From positions 1,644,910 to 1,708,909 of the forward strand of contig NW_006763143.1 of assembly GCF_000264905.1 (NCBI RefSeq): DNA of 64,000 nt. Reading direction: 5' to 3'. A program made the position numbers and the translations under genes. Below are positions 11,409 to 22,870 of this stretch, piece by piece. This stretch comes from Stereum hirsutum FP-91666 SS1 (Eukaryota; Basidiomycota; Agaricomycetes; Russulales; Stereaceae). How positions within the stretch are numbered: the first letter of the stretch is position 1; every line of letters starts with the position of its first letter. The notes under the pieces were generated by a model. It saw only the letters and a program-made list of their open reading frames with translations. It was not told the DNA's origin and did not search any database.

Positions 11409-12340
11409 TTAGAGCGCGTAGTCCTCGTAGAGTGCTGTAGACTCAGTAAGTCCTTGAGCACAGGGTCATATTATGCTCATGTGTGTGCAGCCCATCGCCG
11501 TTTCATATTGCTTATGCATTACAATATAAGCAAAGTTTATAAAAGTTGGGTTGGCCCATTGAATCCGTAGCAGCGATGAAAGTGTAATATGGTAATCGTG
11601 TGAAGGACAAAATAAGAGTGTCATAAAGAGACGACAGCGGGGAGGGAGAGGGCTGGAATATCAACACCATCGGAGATCATTATTATGAAAAAAAGTGGGA
11701 GGAGGGCAGGAAAGGGACAGAAACAAGAGGCGAGAGGCGAGGGAGCGGGCTAGATGCACTCAATGGTGCTTGCTACTTGTCAGAGTGCGCCCACCAACAT
11801 GTCGAGGGGTTCACAGACATGTCAGCCGCAAACGAAACTGAAGATGTCAAAGAGGATCACTGATGCGGGACCTTGGCGATAGAAAATGAGCACAAGAGCG
11901 AGAACGAGCCTGCGGCGGACAAAGGGGGATGAGTCAGCAATGTAGAAAAGATATGACTAGAAAGTCCCATTGCTCGATGTCGATGTGTTGAGGTTTTGAA
12001 AGTACTGATATTGAGGCACCTCGTCATGACTAGTCTTCGCCGTTCAATGGAGCGTAGGGGTCGGTAGACGATGTGGCATCCGAGGACCGAGATTGAACGA
12101 TGAAGGTCGAAGCCATGCTGAATAAAAAAAAAACGCACCCATCAGGTTTTCTCGCCCCTGGTTCTGCATCCATTACGATCCCGCCAGCTTCCTCCAGCAG
12201 TCCTTCAACCGTCGGGTTGTCGTGAAGCGCGTGCGTGAGTGGATGTCGACGAGGAGGCCATGTTGAGGGAAACGGCGCAGCACGACGAAAGCTTGTACCC
12301 GCGCAGCCGTCACATGCACCCGCTTTAGAGACTAGCTGCA
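11409..12340. other. mostly noncoding, one unclear minus-strand frame
   Basis: 11580-11760 is A/G-rich with no coding pattern. A minus-strand frame at 12030-12340 contains LHDNPTVEGLLEEAGGIVMD and then, after a possible GTGCG intron, DATSSTDPYAPLNGED. It ends exactly at the inverted-repeat element at 12341, so any gene here has lost its 5' part or is interrupted. No family was recognised. Confidence 0.3.
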
Positions 12341-12711
12341 CTCAAAGTTGAAATCAGCTGGGCTGACTCGGGCGAGTTATTAGGGGTTACGCACTGGTCA
12401 CTCCCATGCTTCGGGCCGCCACACGAGCTTCTTCCTGTCGCGACTACTCAATATACATGCGGACAGCTTACTCATAAGACTCAGAAAAAGTATACGCTGT
12501 GTCAACGCCCACTATGGAAAGTACTTCTATCGAGGAGCTGAATATTTTAAGAGAGGTAATGACAGAGATGCGTATCTCCAGGTATCCCCTGTCTGGGTGT
12601 GGCGACTCGGTCACAGCGCGTCACCGCTGCTCGATGGTGACCGCGAACGACCGGCGTTGGGCAGCTCAGCCCAGCTAACAAAAAGTTAGCCCAGCTGATT
12701 TCAACTTTGAG
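12341..12711. mobile_element. MITE-like element, 371 bases
   Basis: The left end CTCAAAGTTGAAATCAGCTG (12341 onward, continuing GGCT) is repeated exactly in reverse at the right end (to 12711). That is a perfect 24-base terminal inverted repeat, with three more matches after one mismatch. Next to the right end is a second small hairpin, AGCTAAC...GTTAGC. There is no open frame inside. No convincing target duplication is visible (left flank AGCTGCA, right flank CCACCCT). Confidence 0.65.
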
Positions 12712-13308
12712 CCACCCTACTCGGTCACCAGTCTGACGCGCGCGTCGTTGACTCGAGTTGACTCGTTTACTCGAGTATTCCGAAGATAAGCACGTGACTG
12801 ACCGTGAGATAGAATTTGGGCTGACTTTCAATTGTAGACGCGTCGTGTCCGCACCGACGCGACTTGATCTTGCATCTCATATTTTACTTCCATCTCCCCC
12901 TCTCATTGTTCCGCTGTTTCCGCTCTCTCTCTGCTCGCTGCCCGCTGCACGTTCAAGTCGTTGTCTTACGCACGTACTTATTTCACCCTTCCTTTTGTCA
13001 CTCCACATCAACTAGAACATCTAATGTTGGACTCGACACTGACATATGCTCTCCCGCATCAACTGTGTCAGGTTATCTAACACTTCCGAAGGAGCTGTGG
13101 CAGGAATCATGTGGAGTAGGCTCCATGACCGAGACTAGTACGGTGCGTGCGTCCACGGGCACACTGCTTGCTTTGCCTGAACGTCTCTCACTCGTCGTTC
13201 GGCAGATTCTGCTTGTATTGCAGCTCGGGGACTTCATAGGCTTGATTGTGAGTATCATCTTTTTGATGAGCAGATGGTGCATTGATGTTTGGTGTTTGGT
13301 AATGGTAG
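12712..13308. other. upstream region of the decarboxylase pseudogene
   Basis: A C/T-rich stretch at 12880-13020 resembles a basidiomycete promoter or leader. GTTGACTCGAGTTGACTCG near 12750 is a short repeat. An exon-like patch at 13075-13247 ends in GTGAGT and may be the decayed N-terminal half of pyruvate decarboxylase, but the thiamine-domain signature was not found. Confidence 0.3.
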
Positions 13309-14298
13309 GGCTGGGAACACACCGTTTGAGGTCAATTGTAATTCTTCAGCACCTATCACTGGTGCGTGCGCCGTCTTTTTCTTCATCCCCACCGATGTCG
13401 TTTTCATGATGATTCCCATAGGTAACCTCTATACCTCACTCACCTCTGCTCTCTTGCCCAACGACGAGACTAAGCAGTCCATGTTGGACGATATGGTCAG
13501 GAAGGGAGAGGCGGCGGGTAGAGATGCGTGCGCGGTTGGTTCACGGTTCACGCTGCCCCTATGGGCAAGAGCACCGTCTGGGAGGGTTACGAGATACGGC
13601 GGTGTAAGAATCTTCTTATCTGTTGTCTCGGTTCCTTACCTTTCTTTGCAAAGGCTCCGCGCTGACTCTTCTCTTGATCGTGTCTGTAGATATGTCGGGG
13701 GGTTTCTTTTTTCGCCCAGAGATGTCGGCTCCGCGAAACTCATCATTTGTGTCGGTTGCCTCAAGTCCGACTTCAACACCGACAACTTCACATACCCCAC
13801 CCCCAAACAGCGCACCATCGAGCTCCACTCTGACCACACCCTCGCCAAGTACGCCAAGTACAAGGCCATCGGCATGTAGCAGCTCGTCCCGAAATTCGTT
13901 CCGTCTTGCCGTCTGCGCCTCCAAGTTGTCCGTCCCCCAGTTTGAGGCGAGGTTCCCCACTAAGGATCCCCTCTGTGAGGAGACGACCAGCCATGTGTGG
14001 ATGTGGCCGAGGATAGGCCAGTTCTTCAGGGAGAAGGACGTGATTGTGAGTGAGACGGGTACGTTTAGCTTTGGTGTTATGGATGTGCCGTCGCCCGAGG
14101 ATGCAATCAATGTCAGCCAAATTCCCTGAGGAAGTTTCGGATGGACGGCCGGTGCGTACATCGATTTTTTTCACCCCGTCCTCCCTTTTGTCTCCGGCCC
14201 TCTTTTTACTTACAGTGACTGTCTTCCGTGATCTATAATAGGCTCCACGCCCGGTGCTGCCCTCGCTGTCCACCACCAGAACTTCAGGGCTATCACAT
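13309..14298 (+). pseudogene. pyruvate decarboxylase, broken
   Basis: Blocks of the middle and C-terminal domains are readable in order. These are FFFIPTDVVFMMIP, then in another frame AAPMGKSTVWEGYE with GGV, and an intron (GTAAGA...TGTAG). Next come YVGGFLFSPRDVGSAKLIIC, VGCLKSDFNTDNFTYP and RTIELHSDHTLAKYA-K. After a frame change come EARFPTKDPLCEETTSHVW, MWPRIGQFFREKDVIVSETG and TFSFGVMDVPSPEDAINVSQ. The last reads like the WPRV...ETGTSSFG...SQ stretch that precedes the thiamine-diphosphate site. Then PGAALAV follows and the homology stops, so the GDGS cofactor motif is absent. The enzyme normally converts pyruvate to acetaldehyde in the cytosol. This copy is C-terminally truncated and frameshifted. 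Confidence 0.75.
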
Positions 14299-14508
14299 AA
14301 GGTAAGATGCGACGGTGTCCAATGCCTTGGGCCAACAAGGGATGGGGAACGCGAAGGAGGATCGGTGAAATGATCTTACATTTATGTGCCACTATCTAGT
14401 TCCTTTGTGGATTCAGTAGGTATCAGGCTGATACCGGATTTAATGTGCTTATGACATTGCTTTTATGTGGTTATGGTTATTTGTTCTATGCGGTTTGGGA
14501 CTGTATTT

Positions 14509-14652
14509 ACGGGAATCGTTCCCATGCCATGTGAAAGCATGGCTATATCAAAAACAACATGCTCCAATGAGTGTCGAGATGAAGGTGAGTCAAAAGACTG
14601 CATGAAAAAGTAAAGGTGGAATCGTACCGCCAGGCAGGCCCTCCACTTGTCT
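14509..14652. repeat. hairpin-bearing repeat, copy 2
   Basis: Copy 2 of the repeat at 8091-8240, in the same orientation. It keeps ACGGGAATCGTTCCC and the second hairpin as CCATGTGAAAGCATGG. One base pair has changed from C-G to T-G and the loop from GATA to GAAA, so pairing is kept. The right end TGGAATCGTACCGCCA...CACTTGTC is also kept while the middle differs. It lies about 210 bases after the end of the decarboxylase homology. Confidence 0.6.
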
Positions 14653-14915
14653 TTTAGTGGGAAGGCTTTCCTGATGGGATTGCAGAACTTGTCATACGAT
14701 AGCATTGAGAACGTGCTGACGATCAGATCGTGCGTAAGACACGACTGCTCCGAACAGAATCATAATATAAATACAAGCCAATGAGAAGCGTGAGGCAGGT
14801 CTACTTGACTATCTCACGAGTGAACGAAGAAGTTCATAACATATATAAATGCGAACACAACAACATTATAAAGGATGGCATCGGAGTCGCAAGCCTGTCA
14901 GCACGCCCACACATC

Positions 14916-15421
14916 ATGGCATCCACCATCGACTCAGACCCAGCACACGAAGGGTTGCCTATTACCCACGCTGAGCTTCTTGCTCGCATCGTCGCGGTCG
15001 AATCCCGACTTCGACGCACTGTCGAGAACCAGATCCGATTTGAAGGAATGGTCTCGCGGCTGTTGTCAGAGATAAATGCTATCAATGACAGATGCTCGGA
15101 GACGGACAAGATCTGTACAGATAATTGTCGGGATATAGTGATCATTGATAACAACGTCTCTACTCTGAATGCTCGTGTGGAGGAAGGGTACGATGATCTC
15201 AAGGCTCACTGCGCCCGAATCGCAACGCTATACCATCGTCGATATCGACAGGTATGCGACGGCATGTCTGCTTTGCATGCCACTATGACTGGCGTACTAG
15301 TGAGTGTGATATATCTGTACTGACATAGTATTGTGCTTATCCCATAAATCTGTTTGGTCAGGATTCGTTCTCGGCTCACTATAAGCAAGACCAGGCACCA
15401 ACTGGCGTTCAAGAAAAGTGA
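14916..15421 (+). CDS. small coiled-coil protein, two exons
   Basis: Exons 14916-15299 and 15362-15421 are joined by a 62-base intron (GTGAGT...GGTCAG). The result is an intact 147-residue protein. The ATG at 14916 follows an open upstream frame. It was chosen because MASTIDSDPAHEG looks like a normal start and the strong helical region begins soon after. Residues 18-125 are helix-rich with heptads (AELLARIVAVESRLR, MVSRLLSEINAIND, VSTLNARVEEGYDDL). There is no signal peptide or membrane segment. No family was recognised; it could be a tether or oligomerisation factor, but that is a guess. Confidence 0.6.
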
Positions 15422-15948
15422 GTATGCGCTCATATTTCTTTCTCTTAGTCAGGCCTGACATTCAAATGCAGGGACTAATTCGTCTTACCCAAATTCAACA
15501 CTGGTCAGAGGAGGGGGGCGGTGGGTCGAGGACGGCCTTATCCACGAGCGTATCCGAAGCTGCCTCAGGACCTTCTTCGTTCCGACATTCTCCGTCACTA
15601 GCAGTTTGGATGGGTTGTGTATGTTCACAAATTAAGGCTGTTTTCTATACGGTCTATCAGGGCTCCACGATGTACTTCTTGATACTCAGCCAAGCGACCG
15701 AGGGTTCGGACGTACCCGTGCCAGCCATAACATTGCGGCTGGTGCTGCCTTGTCGAGTCGCCATGGCGTTGGCCCTACACCACCCATCCTGCCATCGAAG
15801 CCATACAGCGCCTATATGTCTCTCTCGAGAAACGCTCGACCTCGCCATTGTTCGCTCTCAACTAGTACGTCAAGCGCCAACGGTCAGATACCTAGTGCCT
15901 GATCAAAGTAAACGTTTTGCGTTGCAAGTCGTCCGGTGAGATTGCGTC
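15422..15948. other. unassigned, open but unrecognised
   Basis: A plus frame at 15418-15939 is open for 173 codons but has no domain. A different frame (GLHDVLLDTQPSDRG) also looks coding near 15660. It may belong with the reading frame that enters the duplicated segment at 15949. Confidence 0.3.
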
Positions 15949-16235
15949 TATGTTGATGAGGTACGTGTTCCGATGGACTGTCCCTGATTTGTACTCTCTT
16001 CGACTCGACGAAGGGAGTTGGGCTAATGAGAAAGGGAGGCCGCGTGAACACCTTCAGAAGTATAGTACAAAGAAGTGGGACGATCTTGTGGTGAATAATG
16101 AGCTGAAGGGGTGGAACGAATTGGGAACGAAACTGAGAAAGGACGACGCTTCTTGGCTCCTCTTGGATTTCCTCTGCTCTCGACATCTATGGCCCTGATG
16201 CGCAGTCCACCCTTTTCTCGACCCCTACCGCGACC
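15949..16235. repeat. left copy of sequence flanking the assembly gap
   Basis: This 287-base segment reappears after the gap at 16574-16861 (288 bases) in the same orientation. The only differences seen are single-base indels in short runs (GATGAGG against GATGAAGG, GTCCCTG against GTCCTG, GGCCGCG against GGCCCGCG). It contains coding-like sequence (PREHLQKYSTKKWDDLVVNN, WNELGTKLRKDDASWLLLDF) of no recognised family. Confidence 0.9.
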
Positions 16236-16573
16236 NNNNNNNNNNNNNNNNNNNNNNNNNNNNNNNNNNNNNNNNNNNNNNNNNNNNNNNNNNNNNNNNN
16301 NNNNNNNNNNNNNNNNNNNNNNNNNNNNNNNNNNNNNNNNNNNNNNNNNNNNNNNNNNNNNNNNNNNNNNNNNNNNNNNNNNNNNNNNNNNNNNNNNNNN
16401 NNNNNNNNNNNNNNNNNNNNNNNNNNNNNNNNNNNNNNNNNNNNNNNNNNNNNNNNNNNNNNNNNNNNNNNNNNNNNNNNNNNNNNNNNNNNNNNNNNNN
16501 NNNNNNNNNNNNNNNNNNNNNNNNNNNNNNNNNNNNNNNNNNNNNNNNNNNNNNNNNNNNNNNNNNNNNNNNN
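16236..16573. other. assembly gap (338 N)
   Basis: A run of N between two near-identical segments. Any reading frame through it is meaningless. Confidence 0.99.
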
Positions 16574-16861
16574 TATGTTGATGAAGGTACGTGTTCCGAT
16601 GGACTGTCCTGATTTGTACTCTCTTCGACTCGACGAAGGGAGTTGGGCTAATGAGAAAGGGAGGCCCGCGTGAACACCTTCAGAAGTATAGTACAAAGAA
16701 GTGGGACGATCTTGTGGTGAATAATGAGCTGAAGGGGTGGAACGAATTGGGAACGAAACTGAGAAAGGACGACGCTTCTTGGCTCCTCTTGGATTTCCTC
16801 TGCTCTCGACATCTATGGCCCTGATGCGCAGTCCACCCTTTTCTCGACCCCTACCGCGACC
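16574..16861. repeat. right copy of sequence flanking the assembly gap
   Basis: Near-identical to 15949-16235, and both copies end at the same base (CGCGACC). The left copy stops there at the N run, while the right copy continues into unique sequence. This is what unmerged overlapping contig ends look like. Confidence 0.9.
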
Positions 16862-18034
16862 GGGACCACGACCATTCGGGCCCTGAAGAATTCGTCGAGG
16901 ACACAGCCTCTTGGGAGTGGAGCTCAGTATTTTGCTGTCCGCTTATCTGAGTATCGTTCTCCATTTTTCTCTTCATCGCACGAAAAATGTCGAAACACTA
17001 TTTCTCTTCTACTTAGATCCATACATTCCTTGTTCGTGTACCCTTTGTGTTGCCGTTTATCTCCCCATTGTCGTTCGTCGCTCTTCTGGTGTAGGCAGAT
17101 AAAGCTAAATCCCCATGAAAATATAATTTGGAGAAGGAAGATAGTGGGTGAAGCACGAACGGGGCCAACAAAGGGTCGTGGAGGGCGAAATAAAAGACAG
17201 CCGATGGATTCGGCGAAATGGCACAGCACGTGAAGCAAAGAGGCGTTAGAGGATGCGGGAAAGACAACCACGGGATAGGAGATACGTACCTCGACTCTGG
17301 AGCCTCTAGCGTAGGGATGACCACCGAGAATAGTTGTTGGTCGTTGACAATGCGCCTCTGATGGCACGGTATGGATGGAGACGCGCACAAACTTATCTCT
17401 TGAGAGTACCATCGCGATGTTGGGGCCCAAATGTAGCGAGTGGTATGTTGACAGTCGGACCAGCGCACGCGACTGCGTACTTGGAAAAGTGTTTCTTCCT
17501 TGCATCAAACGAAGAGTCATGCCCACCGAGCGAATCGAGATAGAAATAAAAAAGGGATATTGTATAGCCCTACCTACTTGTATGAATGCATCCAGACCTT
17601 CCCAACGCAGCACATTCTCTTTTCGTCAGCCCCGTCATTATCTCTCTGCGCTCTGTTTCCTCTCCTTCCCTCCATTCGCCCCGTCTAGCCAACTTCCCCA
17701 CCCGACAATAACCGGCTCCAGCTTCTCTCCCATCTTCCTCTCGTCACCGTCCTCTACATCTGTAATCGCCAAGACACCCCATAGATGTCCTCACTCAAGC
17801 CCCTCCTCAAAAATGGAGTGAGCACTCGCACCCAAACCTCGCCCACTCACTTAACCACCAATAGCTCCCCTTTCCCCCCTTCCTTCTCTGGCGAGTCTGT
17901 CTCGTTATCGCCTCCTTCTACCCCGCCAAAGCCATCATCGACGGTCCTCGCATAACCCAACAACGTCTCCCCACTCCTCGCCGGCGAAACTGAAGGCAGA
18001 TCAAAGACTACATGGCTGACGTTCGGATCATCGT
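16862..18034. other. unassigned
   Basis: A 229-codon minus-strand frame (16924-17613) is open but shows no domain and lies opposite C/T-rich sequence. On the plus strand, MSSLKPLLKNG (17785 onward) and a Ser/Pro-rich stretch to about 17955 look like the N-terminus of a low-complexity protein that stops at a TAA. Neither can be named. Confidence 0.3.
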
Positions 18035-18521
18035 CTACAAAACTTCGTCGCGCGATCTAGCACGTAGATTGAACAGGTATAACCAATGAGACATGTGAGA
18101 TAAGAGAGAGACAGTATTGAGATATGCACAGTCCGTAAGTCCCGGCGAGCTTGTTGACCTGACCATCACCTTCCTTGCATTCCTTGTACTGAAGCTCGAG
18201 GAGATCGTCAATCGCCATCCCGATCTCGAACGCCGTCCTAGGGTCAGCGAAAGGATCGATTCCACGGGGGATCCAGCGGGCTTTCTCTTCAAGATCTTTT
18301 TGACTAAACACAATTTAATGATTTTTCGAGAGCTGAATAGAAAGGAGAATAAGTACTTACAGCGCAGCGATGGCCTGAGGATCGTCGGGGCCACTCAGCC
18401 TGAGCTCAGCCTGGGCATCTGAACTCGAGTTAGGTGAAGAGCCTTCTCCTGAGGAAGATGGAGCGGTATCTGTAAGTACGGCTACAGCAGAGGGAACGGA
18501 TGAGGGAACGGATGAGGCCAT
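18035..18521 (-). CDS. small acidic helical protein, three exons
   Basis: Exons 18361-18521, 18130-18303 and 18035-18056 join in frame through introns with GTAAGT and GTGCAT donors, giving 118 residues. The start is Ser/Pro-rich with a short SVPSSVPS tandem. Then comes a dense block: LSGPDDPQAIAAL, KDLEEKARWIPRGIDPFADP, RTAFEIGMAIDDLLELQYKE and DGQVNKLAGTYG. The conserved look and clean splicing support a real gene. The very short last exon is the weakest part, and the gene may instead continue further. No family was recognised. Confidence 0.5.
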
Positions 18522-19347
18522 GAGAGAGGGAGGGGAAAAAGACGGAGGAGTGGCAGAGGAGAGTGGCGAGGTATAAAAGTATCTTCGTGAATGCAGCGGA
18601 GAATCAGCGGAGTTTAAACCCCAGGCCCGAGGTCCGGCCTTTCGCTCTTCCTTTCTGTTCGCTCCGGATCCTTCGTATCACCCATTTCCTTGACCGGTAA
18701 ACAATTTCAGCCATTTTGTTTCTTCATCTCGATACCACAGAAATGCTTTTGTAAAGTACCCATCTGTCTCTCTTGTCTGCTCTCATGTCAATCTTGGGCG
18801 ATGTGCTCGAGCCTCAGTTCAGTTGAATTTCCGGACTCTGAGTATCTCGCTTTCATGCACTGGATTTACTCCAAGGAGTGAGTTTGACTGAATTTTGAGA
18901 CATTTCCAAGATGGAATTGATATTCTTGTGTATATTGGTGACCTCTCTGATAGCTGCCTTCTCGAGACATCTTCTGTTTGCAAAGACATCGCTGTCTCAC
19001 TCCTCTGTTACGGTGGCACTCGCCACAGTTGTTGGGCTTGCATCAACTCCCAAACTGGAATGACTCTGCACTGTTCGGCACATATCTGCAACTTTGACTC
19101 GGCTCAGCTCGGCTCAGCTCGGCTCTCTGTTCCGAATTGCGAACTCCTCAGGTAACTTCGCAATCAAACATCTTGTCTGTCAGCCTTTTAGACTCGGATG
19201 TCCATGTGGAACCCCGGCAAGATCTACCTGTGGCAATTTGGGGCGCTGTGTTTTGTTATATCATCGTCCCTTTCATGATTACCACCCTCTTCCCGTCGCC
19301 CACATCTCCGTGTCATATTCTCCTCCAACGAAACTTGCTCACTCGCC
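18522..19347. other. intergenic with a short tandem repeat
   Basis: This lies between the divergent gene at 18521 and the transposon. A 10-base tandem (CTCGGCTCAG, about three copies) is at 19098-19126. No gene is visible. The left end of the Plavaka element should lie here but no terminal repeat was identified. Confidence 0.4.
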
Positions 19348-22300
19348 ATGCCACAATGCCAAGGTTGTAAAACTGATTTCAGCACTACTCGCCAGCTTAA
19401 CGGTCACCGCCCAACCTGCAAACAGGATAAAACACGCTCTCTCATACCCAAGAAACGGTCAAAACCGGAGGATGTCCCAGCAAGATCGAGACACACCCGT
19501 TTCACCTCTGATCCTGGACCTTCTAACGAGCCTGTCGCCTCAAGTAGCGGTTTAAATCAGGTATTAGTCACGTCGTCATATATAATCTCTGGGTCGAAGC
19601 CTTATTAGCATCTCAGCCCGATGACTACATTAGGGATGCGGCTGGCGACCAGTCTATATATATCGAGGACAATGCAGAGACTCCTCTTGAGGTATGTATT
19701 GATATCCTTCATACGTTGTAAAAGCCTAAAGTTTGTGATTTATTGATCCAAACGCCTCCGCCAATTCCTACCATCGCTACCCGTTCTGGACGAAGAATCC
19801 GTGTGCCAAAACATTTCGTCGACTTCGTCCCAGGTTACCAGATAACCCAGCTATCTCAAATTCCTACCGAACGCCCCACTCCTGCCTTGACTCAGCCGGC
19901 TGCTCCTCCATCTCCCTCGCCAGCACCTGAGTCACTACCAATCCGTCCATCGTTCACTACACATCCTGACGAGCTTGGGCTCTATCGTGTGTATCCTCAC
20001 AAGCCAACGACTGTGCCACGCAATCCTGCCCTTCATGATGTCTGCGATTCGTCCACGCTTCTTCAGCAACAGCAGTCTTCGGTCTCTACTTCAGCTTCTG
20101 CATCTCAGGCGGTCTTTCTTCTGATCTCCCTTCCGATCCTGCCAATCTCTATGCACCATTCGAAAATATTGGTACTGCCTTGACGATGTATTACCACTAC
20201 TCAGGGCCTAAGACCAAGTCATGTTCTGAGACAACTCGCTTGACGAAGCTAGTGCAACATATCCCCGCCGGCGATGTCGCCAACTTCAATTTCGAGCGGG
20301 AGAACACCCGTCTCGACACGTACCTTGATGACAACACTAATCCATTTCGATCTGACGACGGCTAGATCGACTCATCTGTAACGATACGGCTTCCCAAGGG
20401 CAAGGACCATTGGAATTCGGAGCAAGATGCTCCGCCACTGGAAGTCACAAACATCCGTCATCGCGACATCCTTGCTATTGTTAAACAGGTCTACGAAGAT
20501 CCCGATATATTCCCTTCCCTTCACAATACTCCTTTTGCTCAGTTTCTTAGGCCCTCCGATCCGGAGTCCGTGCCCGAACAGGTCTATAGCGAGGTTTATT
20601 CATCGGCTGCAATGCTCGATGCTCACGCCGAAATCACAGCACTGCCTCGCACGAGTCCTGACGACATCCACAAGTGCATTGTTGTCCCGATAATTCTTGG
20701 ATCGGACACGACACATCGAGCTCAGTTTGGTGCCGCCTCCCTATGGCCGGTATACATGATGATTGTCTCCTTGTCTAAGTATGTTTTTGGGAAACCAACG
20801 TCAAACTCATGCCATCATCTTGCATACCTTCCGGAGGTGAGCGATCTGTGTTTTGTTACTTTCTATCGGACCCTCTCATGATGTTGTACCGTTTATCAGC
20901 TTCCAGACTCGCTTCAAGATACTTATCGCAGCTACTACCAAGATGGCGCAAAGCCCGAAGTCCTTACGCATTGCAAGCGCGACCTCTTCCAGGCTATCTG
21001 GGATTTATTACTGAACCCGGAATTCCTCGAGGCCTACAAGAACGGATTCACTGTTCGCTGTGGCGACGGTGTTTTCTACCGTCTCTTCATTCGTTTTTTC
21101 GCTTACATTGCTGATTATCCCGAGAAGCATGTGTTCTTTGCGCATTCTGGCTGCTATTCTCACTGTGACTGATTGATAGTACCTTTGGTCGCTCATGTAG
21201 GGTACTGATCGCCAACATCAAGAACCTCGGCCTCTGTCCATGCCCGTCTTGTCTTGTTCGGAAAGATGACATCCGCAAGGTAGGGATGAAATCTGATATG
21301 AACACTCGACAGAACAAGACTCGTATCGATAGCGAGCCTCGTCGAATCGAAGTCGAAGATGCGCATCGTGCTATTCATGAATCCGGTGTTCCAGTCAACG
21401 CAGCACGCATCGACAACATTCTCAAGAATTCTGCAGTGCCCACACGGGTAAGTAGCATCTCCAGGCTGCTTGAGTTCTATGTCTTAGTAACCTCATCTGC
21501 ATATTAGAATGCTTTCTCGAAGCTTGGCCTCCTGAGCGAGTTCAACTTCTACGCTGCTGGTAGATCTTCTCCATGAATTCGAGCTTGGTGTCTGGAAGGC
21601 AATATTTGCCCATCTCATTCGGATCCTCATCGCCCTCCAAGAAGATGATGATAAAACATTGGATGAACGGTAAGTCGTCCAGTTTGCGTCATTAGAGACT
21701 TACCCCGCTCACTGTCGAGCACACTTCCACACACTTAGGTATCGTCAAGTTCCTACATTCGGGCGCGATACAATTCGCAAGTTCCACACAAATGCATCGG
21801 AGATGAAGAAACTCGCTGCTAGGGACTTTGAGCATCTTCTCCAGGTAAGCATTATCCACCAATCATTCAAAATACTCAATAGGTTTAGTTTATCGGACTG
21901 CTCAGTGCGCGATTCCTGTTTTTGAGGGTCTGTTCCCCGGCGATCACGACAAGATCGTCTCCGACCTCCTCTTCGACCTCTCTTCTTGGCATGCATACGC
22001 CAAAATGCGACTCCACTTAACGTCCACCCTCCTCGAGTTCGACGATATCTGCATCGAAGCCGGAAACTCGCTACGCAAATTTGCTGATAAAACATGTCAG
22101 CATTTTACGACGTTCGAGCTCCCTCAAGAAGTTGCTGCACGGAAACGACGGGAGGAACGGGCCAGAGAGAAGGCAATGGCTTTTACTTCCTCGACATCAC
22201 TTCCGCCGCCACCGCCACCTATCTTCCAACCTGCGTCCGAACCGATTGAAACCATTCAACCTCGCCACTTGCAGGACTCACCGCCTTGCTGACTACCCGA

Positions 22301-22718
22301 GCATCATTCGCCGAAGTGGTACGACCGATGCTTATAACAGTCAACTGGTGAGCTCTCGATTTCTCACGTACTATTGACACCAATAATTCCGTCTCGCTTA
22401 CATATTGTATATTCCTCGGACAGGTTGAGATGCAGCATCCAATCTCCAAGAGAAGATTTGACCGGACTAACAAGAACAACTATGTTAAACAGATCGCTCA
22501 GCAAAAAGCCCGGGAGCGCTTTATGCGTCGTCTGTTTGCAAGGATCGAGAAGGAACGTCCGGAGATTGCAAGCACAGACATCAAGCGCAGCGTTCACCAA
22601 GATTCTTCGGCGGACAAAGAATCTTCCTCAAAGGAATCAAAACGCTCTGCTGATGCAGACGAAGCTTTGCCGTACACCAAACCCGAGGACCACCATCACA
22701 TCGCGCAATCCGTGGTTC
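19348..22718 (+). mobile_element. Plavaka-type transposon, transposase gene (damaged)
   Basis: The transposase is spread over about ten exons. It has an N-terminal C2H2-like finger (MPQCQGCKTDFSTTRQLNGH with RPTC) and a RSGRRIRVPKHFVDFVPG block. Next come NLYAPFENIGTALTMYYHYS, WPVYMMIVSLSKYVFGKPTS and HHLAYLPE. After an intron come DTYRSYYQDGAKPEVLTHCK, LCPCPSCLVRKDDI, DLLHEFELGVWKAIFAHLIR, QVPTFGRDTIRKF and MKKLAARDFEHLLQCAIPVF. The last blocks are AKMRLHLTSTLLEFDD and PEDHHHIAQS. This is the full order of Agaricomycete Plavaka transposases. Damage: a TAG at 20363-20365 where Trp is expected (DDG-stop-IDSS), and an extra base near 21560 before DLLHEF. The protein also breaks off after PEDHHHIAQS at about 22718. 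The missing tail is probably the minus-strand piece at 24344-25455. Confidence 0.85.
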
Positions 22719-22727
22719 GTTCGCCGC

Positions 22728-22870
22728 TGTGTGGCACCGCCGCGTTTGGCGGCGGAGCTGCCCGGCGGGCCTGATTACGTACTGCGTCCCAAAATATCCT
22801 GCATCACGATTCACGAATTTTGATCCCGCTTGCCTCTTGCCCGGAAGCGCTGGTGGCCGATTATGGTCAA
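22728..22870 (+). repeat. dispersed repeat, copy A
   Basis: Shares ATTACGTACTGC, CCTG, TCACG and CCCGCTTGC-TCTTGC in the same order with copy B at 26738-26880, same strand. It starts exactly where the plus-strand Plavaka homology stops, so it probably marks a rearrangement or insertion point. Confidence 0.5.

Noticed and set aside
16111..16696. Long open frames on both strands across the N run
   Set aside because: They are open only because N has no stops; the flanks are the duplicated contig ends.
16924..17613. 229-codon minus-strand frame as a gene
   Set aside because: No domain, no splice support, and it lies opposite C/T-rich sequence that keeps the reverse frame open.
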